From: JBFKMV01 sp041629655
GTDB taxonomy: Bacteria > Acidobacteriota > Polarisedimenticolia > Polarisedimenticolales > Polarisedimenticolaceae
Reading direction: 5' to 3'
DNA: 25,842 nucleotides
Assembly: GCA_041629655.1 (NCBI GenBank)
Contig: JBFKMV010000056.1
Location: 1 to 25,842, forward strand
Below, one piece after another: positions 17,054 through 23,664 of the stretch. Position numbers and translations under genes: made by a program. A model generated the notes under the pieces. The model had not been told where the DNA came from, did no database searches, and saw only the letters and a list, made by a program, of their open reading frames with translations. The stretch's first letter is position 1; every line of letters begins with the position of its first letter.

Positions 17054-17635
17054 TCAACCGAGGGTTTCGAGCAGTCGCTCCAGCCGCTCGGCCACGCGCT
17101 GGGCCCGCTGGCTGCGGGCCTCGAGGGCCTGTTCGAGGTTTTCGATCCGGATCGTCTGCTCGTCCCGCTCCGACGCCAGATCCTCGATCTGGCGGCGCAG
17201 GCGCTGGATCTCGTGGACCGCGTTGTCGTAGCGCTCGCGCTCGACGGTGGCCGGGGACGACGGGAACAGTCCGGGCTCGGCCGCCGTGGCGCGCGGCGCC
17301 GGGCGCGTGCGCTTTGCGGGCGCGGGGCGGGAGCGCTCGCGGCTCGAGCCGGCGGGCTCCGCGGACGCCGGCTCCGGGGCCGGGCGCGCGCTGTGGCGGC
17401 TCTTGCGGCTTTCCTGCTCGAGCAGCTTGCGCGCTCCGGCGATCGTGTACTCCTCTTCGTACAGCAGCTGCTTGATCCGCTGGATCAGCGCCACGTCGTC
17501 GTCGGTGTACACGGTCTGGCCGCTGGGATTGCGGTTCGGAGCCAGCTGCGGGAACTCGCTCTCCCAGAACCGCAGCACGTAGGGCTGGGTGTCGGTCCGC
17601 TTGCAGACATCACCGATCTTGAGGTACTCGGACAT
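17054..17635 (-). CDS. MerR family transcriptional regulator
   Basis: 193 aa. The N-terminal winged helix-turn-helix (about 3-72) reads YLKIGDVCKRTDTQPYVLRF, then WESEFPQLAP, TVYTDDDVALIQRIKQLLY and EEYTIAGARKLL, close to the short MerR-type regulators found beside ihfA/pheT and tRNA-Pro in deltaproteobacteria. A basic Ala/Pro/Arg-rich linker (about 77-125) precedes a C-terminal coiled coil (about 128-190, EIQRLRRQIEDLASERDEQ). There is no effector-binding cysteine cluster, so metal or redox sensing is unlikely; the target is unknown. The ATG at 17635 has GGAG 5 nt upstream. A weak promoter (TTCCCC-17 bp-TAGATT, -10 at 17682-17677) could serve it. The gene stands 86 bp before tRNA-Pro(GGG). 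Confidence 0.9.
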   Translation of the reverse strand: MSEYLKIGDVCKRTDTQPYVLRFWESEFPQLAPNRNPSGQTVYTDDDVALIQRIKQLLYEEEYTIAGARKLLEQESRKSRHSARPAPEPASAEPAGSSRERSRPAPAKRTRPAPRATAAEPGLFPSSPATVERERYDNAVHEIQRLRRQIEDLASERDEQTIRIENLEQALEARSQRAQRVAERLERLLETLG

Positions 17636-17717
17636 GGGCGCTCCGCGTCGCCGGTCCACGGCGCGATGGCGGCCACAATCTACCACACCCCCGGAGGCCG
17701 GGGAACGGCCCGGAAAT

Positions 17718-18077
17718 TCAGTCGGCCGACGCGCCCTCGCGCCCGAAATCGTCCTCGATCCGCACCACGTCGTCCAGCTCCGGCGTGGAGACCTCGAACA
17801 GCAGCGTGTCGGTCACGGCGCGGAAACGGTGCACGGTCCCGGGACTGATCCGGCGCGACTCCCCGGGACCCATGCGGATCACCTGCTGGTCGGCGCCGTT
17901 GCCGAGTACCAGCTCCAGCGTGCCCTCCTGCACGTAAAACGCCTCGTCCTTGCGCTCGTGGTACTGCAGGCTGAGCTGGCTGCCGGCCTTGATGAACAAC
18001 AGCTTCCCGGCGTAGCGGTCGGTCTGGACGAACCGCAGCTCGTGGCCCCAGGGCTTGTCGACTCGTTTCGCGCTCAT
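17718..18077 (-). CDS. Cupin domain protein, mannose-6-phosphate isomerase type II-like
   Basis: 119 aa, a single cupin barrel. KPWGHELRFVQTDRYAGKLL and AGSQLSLQYHERKDEAFYV match the C-terminal isomerase module of bifunctional GDP-mannose pyrophosphorylase/phosphomannose isomerases and their stand-alone relatives. Cupin motif 1 has His40 and Glu45, and motif 2 (PGTVHRF) has His83. The second His of the usual HxH is absent, as in many stand-alone YHExKDE-type members. The ATG overlaps the ptsI stop (ATGA), so it is the last gene of the PTS operon. A sugar-phosphate isomerase or sugar-sensing role is plausible from fold and context but not shown. Confidence 0.83.
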   Translation of the reverse strand: MSAKRVDKPWGHELRFVQTDRYAGKLLFIKAGSQLSLQYHERKDEAFYVQEGTLELVLGNGADQQVIRMGPGESRRISPGTVHRFRAVTDTLLFEVSTPELDDVVRIEDDFGREGASAD

Positions 18078-19807
18078 CGCTCTCCCCTACCGATCACCGG
18101 CTCGTCCCGGAGCCCCGCGGAACCGTCGCGGTCGAGGGCCCGCTCCGCGATCCGTTCGCTCTCGCTCAGCGTGCAGCCGCGGATCGCCCGCCGGATCGCC
18201 CCCAGGGCGCGCGGCTGCACCGACAGCTCGCGCAGGCCGAGACCGATCAGGATCGCGGTCAGGCGTGGATCCGCCGCCATCTCGCCGCAGACCGCCACCG
18301 GCGTTCCCGCGGCGTTCGCGCTCCGGATCACGAAGCGCAGCGTGCGCAGGATCGCCGGATGGTCGGGCTTGTAGAGGTAGTCCACGGACTCGTTGTTGCG
18401 ATCGACGGCCAGCGCGTACTGGATCAGATCGTTGGTGCCGAGGCTGAAGAAGTCGACCTCCCGGGCCAGCAGGTCCGCCGTCATCGCCGCCGCGGGCACC
18501 TCGACCATGATCCCGACCGGCAGGTCCGCACGCGCCTCGCGGCCCTCCGCGGCAAGCCCCCGGGCTTCGGCGGCCAGCAGACGCCGCACCTCCCGGACCT
18601 CCCCGGGCTCGATCACCAGCGGGATCATCAGCCGCAGGTCGGCGTGGACCGCGGCGCGCAGCAGCCCGCGCAGCTGCGGCCGGAAGATGTCCGGACGTTG
18701 CAGGCACAGCCGGATCCCGCGCAGCCCCAGCACCGGATTCGCCTCGTCGCCGTGCAGCACCGTGTGGAAGTACTTCTCGCCGCCGAGGTCCAGCGTGCGG
18801 ATCACCGCCGGGTGCGGCGCCACGCGCTCGCCGATCTCGCGATACGTGCGGTAGTGCTCGTCCTCGCTGGGAAACTCGGGTGAGCGGGACAGGAACAGGA
18901 ACTCCGAGCGGTACAGCCCGATCCCGCGCGCGCCGAAGCGAAGCGCCAGCTCGGCCTCCTGCGGGAACTCGATGTTGGCCCGCAGCGTGATCTCGACACC
19001 GTCCGCCGTCACCACCGGCAACGCGCTGTCGGCGGCCATCGCCGACTCGCGGCGCTCCCACTCGGCCTGCTTGGCGCGCGCGGCCTCGATCGCCTCGGGC
19101 CCGGGAGCCAACTCGACCTCGCCCGTCTCGCCGTCGAGCACGATCGCGTCGCCGGACATCGCCTTCAACGACAGGTCGCGCAGCCCGACCACCGCCGGAA
19201 CTCCGAGCGCCTGGGCCAGGATGGCGGTGTGCGAGGTGGGACCGCCGACGTCGGTGGCCAGCCCGCGCACCTCGCGCTCGGCCAGCGCCATCGCGTCGGA
19301 CGGCCCGAGCGCGTGCGCCACGACCACCAGCGGTCCCTCGAGGTGACGCCCCGCCCGCGGCGCCGGGCCTCCGCGCAGCTGCCGTTGCAGACGCTGGTGC
19401 AGGTCGTCCAGGTCGCCGCCCCGCTGGCGCAGGTAGTCGTCCTCGATCGTCTCGAAGGTGCGCATCAAGCCGCCGATGACTTCCTTGAGCGCCCACTCGG
19501 CGGCGACACGCCCGACGCGGATCCGCTGCGTCGTCTCGGCCACCAGCCGGGCGTCGTCGACGATCAGCAGCTGGGCCTCGAGGATGCTCGCGTAGTGCTC
19601 GCCCAGCGCTTCGCGAATGCGATCGCGCACCGCCAGCAACTCGACCCGGGCCGCCTGGCGGGCCTGCTCGAAGCGCTCGATCTCCTCCTCGACCCGCTCG
19701 GGCGGGATCGGCGTGGGCACCACGGGCAGCGCCTGCCGCGTCAACAGCAGCACCCGGCCGACCGCCACCCCGGGGGACACCCCGACGCCGTGGAGCCGCT
19801 CCGACAC
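18074..19807 (-). CDS. ptsI: PTS enzyme I (phosphoenolpyruvate-protein phosphotransferase)
   Basis: 577 aa, full family length. It takes phosphate from PEP and passes it to HPr. The N-terminal HPr-binding/phosphohistidine part has GVGVSPGVAVGRV (7-19) and the phosphorylatable His193 in GGPTSHTAILAQALGVPAV. The C-terminal PEP-binding TIM barrel has GARGIGLYRSEFLFL, VDFFSLGTNDLIQYALAVDR and the catalytic-Cys motif VAVCGEMAADP. The GTG start at 19807 follows the ptsH stop by 3 nt, with GAGGG about 11 nt upstream. It is coupled to the cupin gene downstream. This is a general EI rather than an EI-Ntr, because no GAF domain precedes it. Confidence 0.98.
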   Translation of the reverse strand: MSERLHGVGVSPGVAVGRVLLLTRQALPVVPTPIPPERVEEEIERFEQARQAARVELLAVRDRIREALGEHYASILEAQLLIVDDARLVAETTQRIRVGRVAAEWALKEVIGGLMRTFETIEDDYLRQRGGDLDDLHQRLQRQLRGGPAPRAGRHLEGPLVVVAHALGPSDAMALAEREVRGLATDVGGPTSHTAILAQALGVPAVVGLRDLSLKAMSGDAIVLDGETGEVELAPGPEAIEAARAKQAEWERRESAMAADSALPVVTADGVEITLRANIEFPQEAELALRFGARGIGLYRSEFLFLSRSPEFPSEDEHYRTYREIGERVAPHPAVIRTLDLGGEKYFHTVLHGDEANPVLGLRGIRLCLQRPDIFRPQLRGLLRAAVHADLRLMIPLVIEPGEVREVRRLLAAEARGLAAEGREARADLPVGIMVEVPAAAMTADLLAREVDFFSLGTNDLIQYALAVDRNNESVDYLYKPDHPAILRTLRFVIRSANAAGTPVAVCGEMAADPRLTAILIGLGLRELSVQPRALGAIRRAIRGCTLSESERIAERALDRDGSAGLRDEPVIGRGER

Positions 19808-19810
19808 GCG

Positions 19811-20080
19811 CTACTTTCCCTCGCCGAAACCGCTGCGCGCCAGCGCCACGAGCTGCTCGACGGCCTGCTGCTCGTCGTCGCCATCGGCGGCCACGCGCAG
19901 CTTGGTGCCCTTGGAAGCCGCCAGCGTCAGCAGGCCCAGGATCGACTTGCCGTCGACGCGGGTCCCGTCCTTGGCCACCCAGATCCGCGAGGCGAACGAG
20001 TTTGCCAGGTGCACGAACCGCGCCGCCGCACGCGCGTGCAGCCCGAGGTCGTTGTTGATCTGGATCTCGGCTTCCTTCAC
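19811..20080 (-). CDS. ptsH: Phosphocarrier protein HPr
   Basis: 89 aa. It accepts phosphate from EI at His15 (LGLHARAAARFVHLA) and can be phosphorylated by HPr kinase at Ser46 (GKSILGLLTLAASKGTKL); both residues fall at the canonical numbers. HprK is encoded in the same operon, so regulation at Ser46 is likely. The GTG start at 20080 overlaps the stop of the EIIA gene (GTGA), indicating translational coupling. Confidence 0.97.
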   Translation of the reverse strand: MKEAEIQINNDLGLHARAAARFVHLANSFASRIWVAKDGTRVDGKSILGLLTLAASKGTKLRVAADGDDEQQAVEQLVALARSGFGEGK

Positions 20081-20523
20081 GATTCGCCTCCCCCGGCGCC
20101 CGCCGAGCGGCCGTCCAGCAGCTCCGAGGCGGCGTGGATCGCGTCCCGGCCCTGCGCGGCCACGATGGCTGCCGCCTCGGACAGCGTGTAGCGCTCGCGA
20201 TGATTGCAGAACTTGATCAGCATCGGCAGATTGACGCCGGTGACGACCTCGACGCGATCGGGCTCCAGCATCGCCAGCGCCAGGTTCGACGGCGTGCCCC
20301 CGAACATGTCCGTCAGCAACAGCACGCCGCGGCCGCGGTCGACCGACCGCACCGCCTGCTCAAGCCGCTCGCGGGCTTCCGCCACGTCGATATCCCAGTC
20401 GATCGACACCGCCTCGAAGGCCTCGAGCGGCCCGACGATGCGTTTGGCCGCCTCGACCAGCTCGCTCGCAAGCCTGCCGTGCGTCACCACCAGCAGCGCC
20501 ACCATCGAACGCTTGTTCGCCAC
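20077..20523 (-). CDS. PTS EIIA component, mannose family
   Basis: 148 aa. The EIIA(Man) fold is recognisable: VALLVVTHGRLASELVEAAK with the phosphorylatable His15, GVLLLTDMFGGTPSNLALAM, then VEVVTGVNLPMLIKFCNHR. No EIIB, EIIC or EIID follows, so it probably receives phosphate from HPr for signalling rather than transport. The start is taken as GTG 20523 because AAGGAG lies 8 nt upstream; an ATG at 20505 (six codons in) lacks an SD, and GTG 20532, overlapping the rapZ stop, has the SD directly abutting it. The gene sits between rapZ and ptsH. Confidence 0.93.
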   Translation of the reverse strand: MANKRSMVALLVVTHGRLASELVEAAKRIVGPLEAFEAVSIDWDIDVAEARERLEQAVRSVDRGRGVLLLTDMFGGTPSNLALAMLEPDRVEVVTGVNLPMLIKFCNHRERYTLSEAAAIVAAQGRDAIHAASELLDGRSAGAGGGES

Positions 20524-20528
20524 GGAGC

Positions 20529-21392
20529 TCACTCCTTGCCCAGGTCGCGGTGGTGCACCGACGCCCGGACCCCTTGCCCGCGGAGGTGCCGGCCGAGGTC
20601 CTGGGCCAGCGCCACCGAGCGGTGCTTGCCCCCCGTGCAACCCAGCGCGACCGAGAGGTAACTCTTGCCCTCGGCGGCGTAGAGCGGCAACAGGAACTCG
20701 AGGAACGAGCGCAGCCGCTGGCGAAACGCCTCGGTTTCCTGCTGGGCGTCCAGGAATCGCCGGACCTCGGGGGTCGTGCCGTCCAACGCGCGCAACTCCT
20801 CCACGAAGTAAGGGTTGGGCAGGAAGCGCACGTCGAACACCAGGTCGGCCTCGGCGGGCAGACCGTACTTGAATCCGAACGAGACCACGTTGACGTTGAG
20901 CTGGGTCTCGCTCCCCGGTTCGCCGTAGGCGTTCTGGAGGAACGAGCGCAGCTCGTGGGCCGTGAAATGACTCGTATCGATGACCCGGTCGGCCAGGTTC
21001 TTGATCGTGGTCAGCGCCTCGCGCTCGAGCCGGATCGATTCCTCCAGCGTTCCCGTGGGGCCGGTCACCGGGTGCGGCCGGCGGGTCTCGCTGAAGCGGC
21101 GTTTGAGCACCGCGTCGGAGCACTCGAAGAACACCACGCGGATCGGGAGCTGCCGCTCCCGCAGCTCGCGCAGGATCCCGGGGAACTGCCCCAGGAACGC
21201 CTTCTCGCGCACGTCGATGACCAGCGCGGCCCGCGGGATCTGTTCCGCGCCCCGCTCGATCAGGTCGTAGAACGGCGGGATCAGCGCGACCGGCAGGTTG
21301 TCCACGCAGAAGAACCCCAGGTCCTCGAAGCACCGCGCCGCCAGCGACTTGCCCGAGCCCGACAGACCGGTGATGATGGTCAACCGTTCCAA
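20529..21392 (-). CDS. rapZ: RNase adapter / nucleotide-binding protein RapZ (YvcJ family)
   Basis: 287 aa, normal length. In E. coli RapZ binds GlmZ sRNA and directs RNase E; in other bacteria YvcJ-type proteins bind nucleotides and are linked to cell-wall and PTS regulation. Walker A is TGLSGSGKS (8-16), followed by LGFFCVDNLP. The C-terminal domain has VVSFGFKYGLPAEADLVFDV, RFLPNPYFVEELRALDG and the GCTGGKHRSV motif. The start is TTG at 21392, with GGGGAG 8 nt upstream and only 2 nt after the hprK stop; the N-terminus aligns with the family from this codon. The placement between hprK and the PTS genes is conserved in many proteobacteria. Confidence 0.96.
   Translation of the reverse strand: MERLTIITGLSGSGKSLAARCFEDLGFFCVDNLPVALIPPFYDLIERGAEQIPRAALVIDVREKAFLGQFPGILRELRERQLPIRVVFFECSDAVLKRRFSETRRPHPVTGPTGTLEESIRLEREALTTIKNLADRVIDTSHFTAHELRSFLQNAYGEPGSETQLNVNVVSFGFKYGLPAEADLVFDVRFLPNPYFVEELRALDGTTPEVRRFLDAQQETEAFRQRLRSFLEFLLPLYAAEGKSYLSVALGCTGGKHRSVALAQDLGRHLRGQGVRASVHHRDLGKE
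20532..20537 (-). promoter_or_regulatory. Shine-Dalgarno AAGGAG deciding the GTG start of the EIIA gene
   Basis: AAGGAG, made by the last rapZ codons, stands 8 nt before GTG 20523. It supports this start over GTG 20532 and ATG 20505. Confidence 0.6.
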
Positions 21393-21394
21393 GG

Positions 21395-22423
21395 TCAGCG
21401 CTCCCCGTCGCCGGGTTCACGCTCGTGGTGGCGGCCGACTTCCTGCTCCTCGAGCTCGTCGTGCAGCCGGTTCTGCCGCAACTGCTCTCCGAGCCGGCGC
21501 GCCAGCTGGCGCGCCGGGTGGAAGCCCTTGAGCTTGAGCAGGTGGTTGCGCGCGGCGACCTCGATCAGCACCGAGAGGTTGCGACCCGGACCCACCGGCA
21601 TCTCGACGTAGGGCAGCGCCAGGCCCAGGATCTCGTAGCCCTGGTCGTCGAGCCCCAGCCGGTCGTAGCGTTTGCCCGGCTTCCAGGGGTCGAGCCGGAT
21701 CACGTACTCGACGAACTTGGAGTGCCGCACCGAGGCCACGCCGAACAGGTCCTTGACGTTGACGATCCCGACGCCGCGCAGCTCCATGTGGTAGCGGGTC
21801 AGCTCGGGGCCCGTGCCGACCAGGTTCTCGCCCTTGCGCCGCATCTCCACCACGTCGTCGGAGACCAGCCGGTGGCCGCGGACCACCAGGTCCAGCGCGC
21901 ACTCGCTCTTGCCCACCCCGCTGTCGCCGAGCAGCAGCACGCCCAGTCCGTAGATGTCCAGCAGCACCCCGTGGATCACGGCCCGGGGCGCCAGGCGGTC
22001 CTCCAGGTACCGCGTCAGCCCGTCGATGGTCGCCGACGACGGAAGCTCGGTCCGCAGCACGGGAACCCGATTGCGATCGGTCTCTTCGAGCAGCTCGACG
22101 GGCGCTTCGAGGGCGCCGGTGATCACGAAGCAGCTGACGCCCTGACGGCACAGTTGGGACACGATCCGCCGGCGCTCGGCCGGGGCCCGCTCGCTCAAGA
22201 ACGTCACCTCGGACTTGCCCAGGATCTGCACGCGGCCCGGGTGGATGTACTCCAGGAAACCCGCCAGGGCCAGGCCCGGCTTCTGGATCCGCGCGCGGTC
22301 GATCACGTTGTCGACTCCCTCGGCGCCCGAGATCAGCTCGAGCCCGAGGAACTCCGCGGTGTCGTCGCTGAGCAGCTCTCGCACCGCCATCGAGGGGATC
22401 GCGCAGCTGTCATGCTCGCTCAA
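21395..22423 (-). CDS. hprK: HPr kinase/phosphorylase
   Basis: 342 aa. It phosphorylates HPr at Ser46 with ATP or pyrophosphate and removes it with inorganic phosphate. The N-terminal domain (about 12-140, MAVRELLSDDTAEFLGLELI) precedes the kinase domain with His151, the P-loop GDSGVGKSE (166-174), HRLVSDDVVEM (Asp189/190) and the HprK signature ELRGVGIVNV (214-223). The C-terminus is a charged tail (LEEQEVGRHHEREPGDGER). The start is taken as TTG 22423 because GGAG stands 7 nt upstream; the ATG at 22390 gives a plausible 331 aa form but has no SD. It is the first gene of the PTS operon behind a near-consensus promoter. Confidence 0.95.
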   Translation of the reverse strand: MSEHDSCAIPSMAVRELLSDDTAEFLGLELISGAEGVDNVIDRARIQKPGLALAGFLEYIHPGRVQILGKSEVTFLSERAPAERRRIVSQLCRQGVSCFVITGALEAPVELLEETDRNRVPVLRTELPSSATIDGLTRYLEDRLAPRAVIHGVLLDIYGLGVLLLGDSGVGKSECALDLVVRGHRLVSDDVVEMRRKGENLVGTGPELTRYHMELRGVGIVNVKDLFGVASVRHSKFVEYVIRLDPWKPGKRYDRLGLDDQGYEILGLALPYVEMPVGPGRNLSVLIEVAARNHLLKLKGFHPARQLARRLGEQLRQNRLHDELEEQEVGRHHEREPGDGER

Positions 22424-22430
22424 TTGATTG

Positions 22431-22434
22431 CTCC
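22431..22434 (-). promoter_or_regulatory. Shine-Dalgarno GGAG supporting the TTG start of hprK
   Basis: GGAG followed by 7 nt (CAATCAA) and TTG at 22423. It favours this start over the ATG 11 codons downstream. Confidence 0.5.
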
Positions 22435-22462
22435 GGATCGCGGGCTGGACTACGGCGAGCGC

Positions 22463-22491
22463 ATCATAAAAACAGCGTCGCGGGGTGTCAA
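22463..22491 (-). promoter_or_regulatory. Promoter of the hprK-rapZ-PTS operon
   Basis: TTGACA (22491-22486), a 17 bp spacer and TATGAT (22468-22463): 6 of 6 and 5 of 6. Transcription would begin near 22456, about 33 nt before the TTG. Its -35 is back-to-back with that of the GAPDH promoter, 11 bp away. Confidence 0.75.
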
Positions 22492-22502
22492 GCTTCGCAC
22501 CG

Positions 22503-22531
22503 TTGACAGGCCTTGCGGGGCCTGCCATATT
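22503..22531 (+). promoter_or_regulatory. Promoter of the type II GAPDH gene
   Basis: TTGACA (22503-22508), a 17 bp spacer and CATATT (22526-22531): 6 of 6 and 4 of 6. The start site would be near 22538, leaving a leader of about 44 nt. The inverted repeat CAGGCC-N6-GGCCTG fills most of the spacer. Confidence 0.65.
22507..22524. promoter_or_regulatory. Operator-like inverted repeat in the GAPDH promoter spacer
   Basis: CAGGCC-TTGCGG-GGCCTG, a perfect 6 bp inverted repeat with a 6 bp centre, reaches from the end of the -35 to 1 bp before the -10. A protein bound here would block the GAPDH promoter and could touch the divergent hprK promoter. No regulator is assigned. Confidence 0.42.
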
Positions 22532-22581
22532 TCCCTCCGCCCGGAAACGAAAAGTGCCGTCCTGACAGGGAGTGAACGCCC

Positions 22582-23655
22582 ATGGGCTCCAACGCCGTCG
22601 TCCACGTGATCGGAACCGGAACCATCGGCGAGCCGCTGACCGGCCTGCTCGTCGACCTCAAGCAACCGCTCGGGCTCTCCGAGGTCACGTTCCACAAGCG
22701 CACGCCGCTGTTGACCGACCGCTCGAAGGTCGTCGATCTGATCAAGCGTGGCGCCAGGCTGTGCACCGACGACTCGGCCGCCAAGGGCTTCCAGGACCTC
22801 GGCATGCAGCCGACCTACGAGACCCGCGAGGCGATCGATCGGGCCGCGGTGGTCATCGACTGCACGCCCTCGGGCGTCGGGACCCAGAACAAGGCCGAGT
22901 TCTACGACAAGTACACCGCCAACACCCTCGGCTTCATCGCTCAGGGCAGCGAGTTCGGCTTCGGCAAGCCCTACGCCCGGGGCATCAACGACGGGGCGCT
23001 GGTCAAGGGCAAGGACCAGTTCCTGCAGGTCGTCTCGTGCAACACTCACAACCTGTCGATTCTGCTCGACACCTTGGCGCTGGCCGACGGCGGGCCGGAC
23101 AACCTGCTCGACGGCCGGTTCGTCTGCATGCGCCGCGCCAACGACCTGTCCCAGGACGGCAGCTACGTGCCCTCGCCCCAGGTCGGCAAGCACAAGGACG
23201 AGCGCTTCGGCACCCATCACGCCCGGGACGCCTGGCATCTGTTCAACACCATGGGCTACGACCTCAACGTGTTCTCCTCGGCGCTCAAGCTGAACACGCA
23301 GTACATGCACACGATCTTCTTCGACATCCGGGTCAAGCAGCCCACCACGCTCGAGAGCCTGATGGAGCGGATCCACGCCAACGACCGGATGTCGGTGACC
23401 TACAAGAGCTCGGCCAACTCGGTGTTCTCGTTCGGCCGCGATCACGGCCACTACGGCCGCATCCTCAACGTGACGGTCATCGCCGCGCCGACGCTGACCG
23501 TGCGCAACGAGACCGAGATCGTCGGCTACTGCTTCACCCCCCAGGACGGCAACTCGCTGCTGTCCTCGATCTCCGCCGCCACGTGGTTCTTGTATCCCGA
23601 CGACTACGAGGACCGCGTGCAGTGCCTCAAGGCCTACTTCTTCGACGAGGTCTGA
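22582..23655 (+). CDS. Type II (archaeal-type) glyceraldehyde-3-phosphate dehydrogenase homologue
   Basis: 357 aa from the ATG with AGGGAG 9 nt upstream. The reading as type II GAPDH rests on motifs in the family order: a Rossmann start VIGTGTIGEP (9-18); AVVIDCTPSGVGTQNKAEFY (89-108), like the archaeal DxTPxGxGxxNK; FIAQGSEF (118-125); the catalytic motif VVSCNTHNL with Cys153; MRRANDLSQDG (183-193); THHARD (211-216); and NTQYMHTIFF (238-247), where archaeal enzymes usually have TTLMHVHS. So one of the MHxH histidines seems to be replaced here. Type II enzymes oxidise glyceraldehyde-3-phosphate with NAD or NADP in archaeal glycolysis or gluconeogenesis. The usual bacterial type I motif (SCTTNCLAP) is absent. 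It is a single-gene unit, divergent from the PTS operon and convergent with fabF (9 bp gap). Activity and cofactor are inference; a related dehydrogenase with another substrate is possible. Confidence 0.78.
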   Translation: MGSNAVVHVIGTGTIGEPLTGLLVDLKQPLGLSEVTFHKRTPLLTDRSKVVDLIKRGARLCTDDSAAKGFQDLGMQPTYETREAIDRAAVVIDCTPSGVGTQNKAEFYDKYTANTLGFIAQGSEFGFGKPYARGINDGALVKGKDQFLQVVSCNTHNLSILLDTLALADGGPDNLLDGRFVCMRRANDLSQDGSYVPSPQVGKHKDERFGTHHARDAWHLFNTMGYDLNVFSSALKLNTQYMHTIFFDIRVKQPTTLESLMERIHANDRMSVTYKSSANSVFSFGRDHGHYGRILNVTVIAAPTLTVRNETEIVGYCFTPQDGNSLLSSISAATWFLYPDDYEDRVQCLKAYFFDEV

Positions 23656-23664
23656 GCGGCGCGA

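Noticed and set aside
22357..22390. ATG start for hprK
   Set aside because: It is plausible by homology but has no SD; TTG 22423 has GGAG at 7 nt. Kept only as an alternative.
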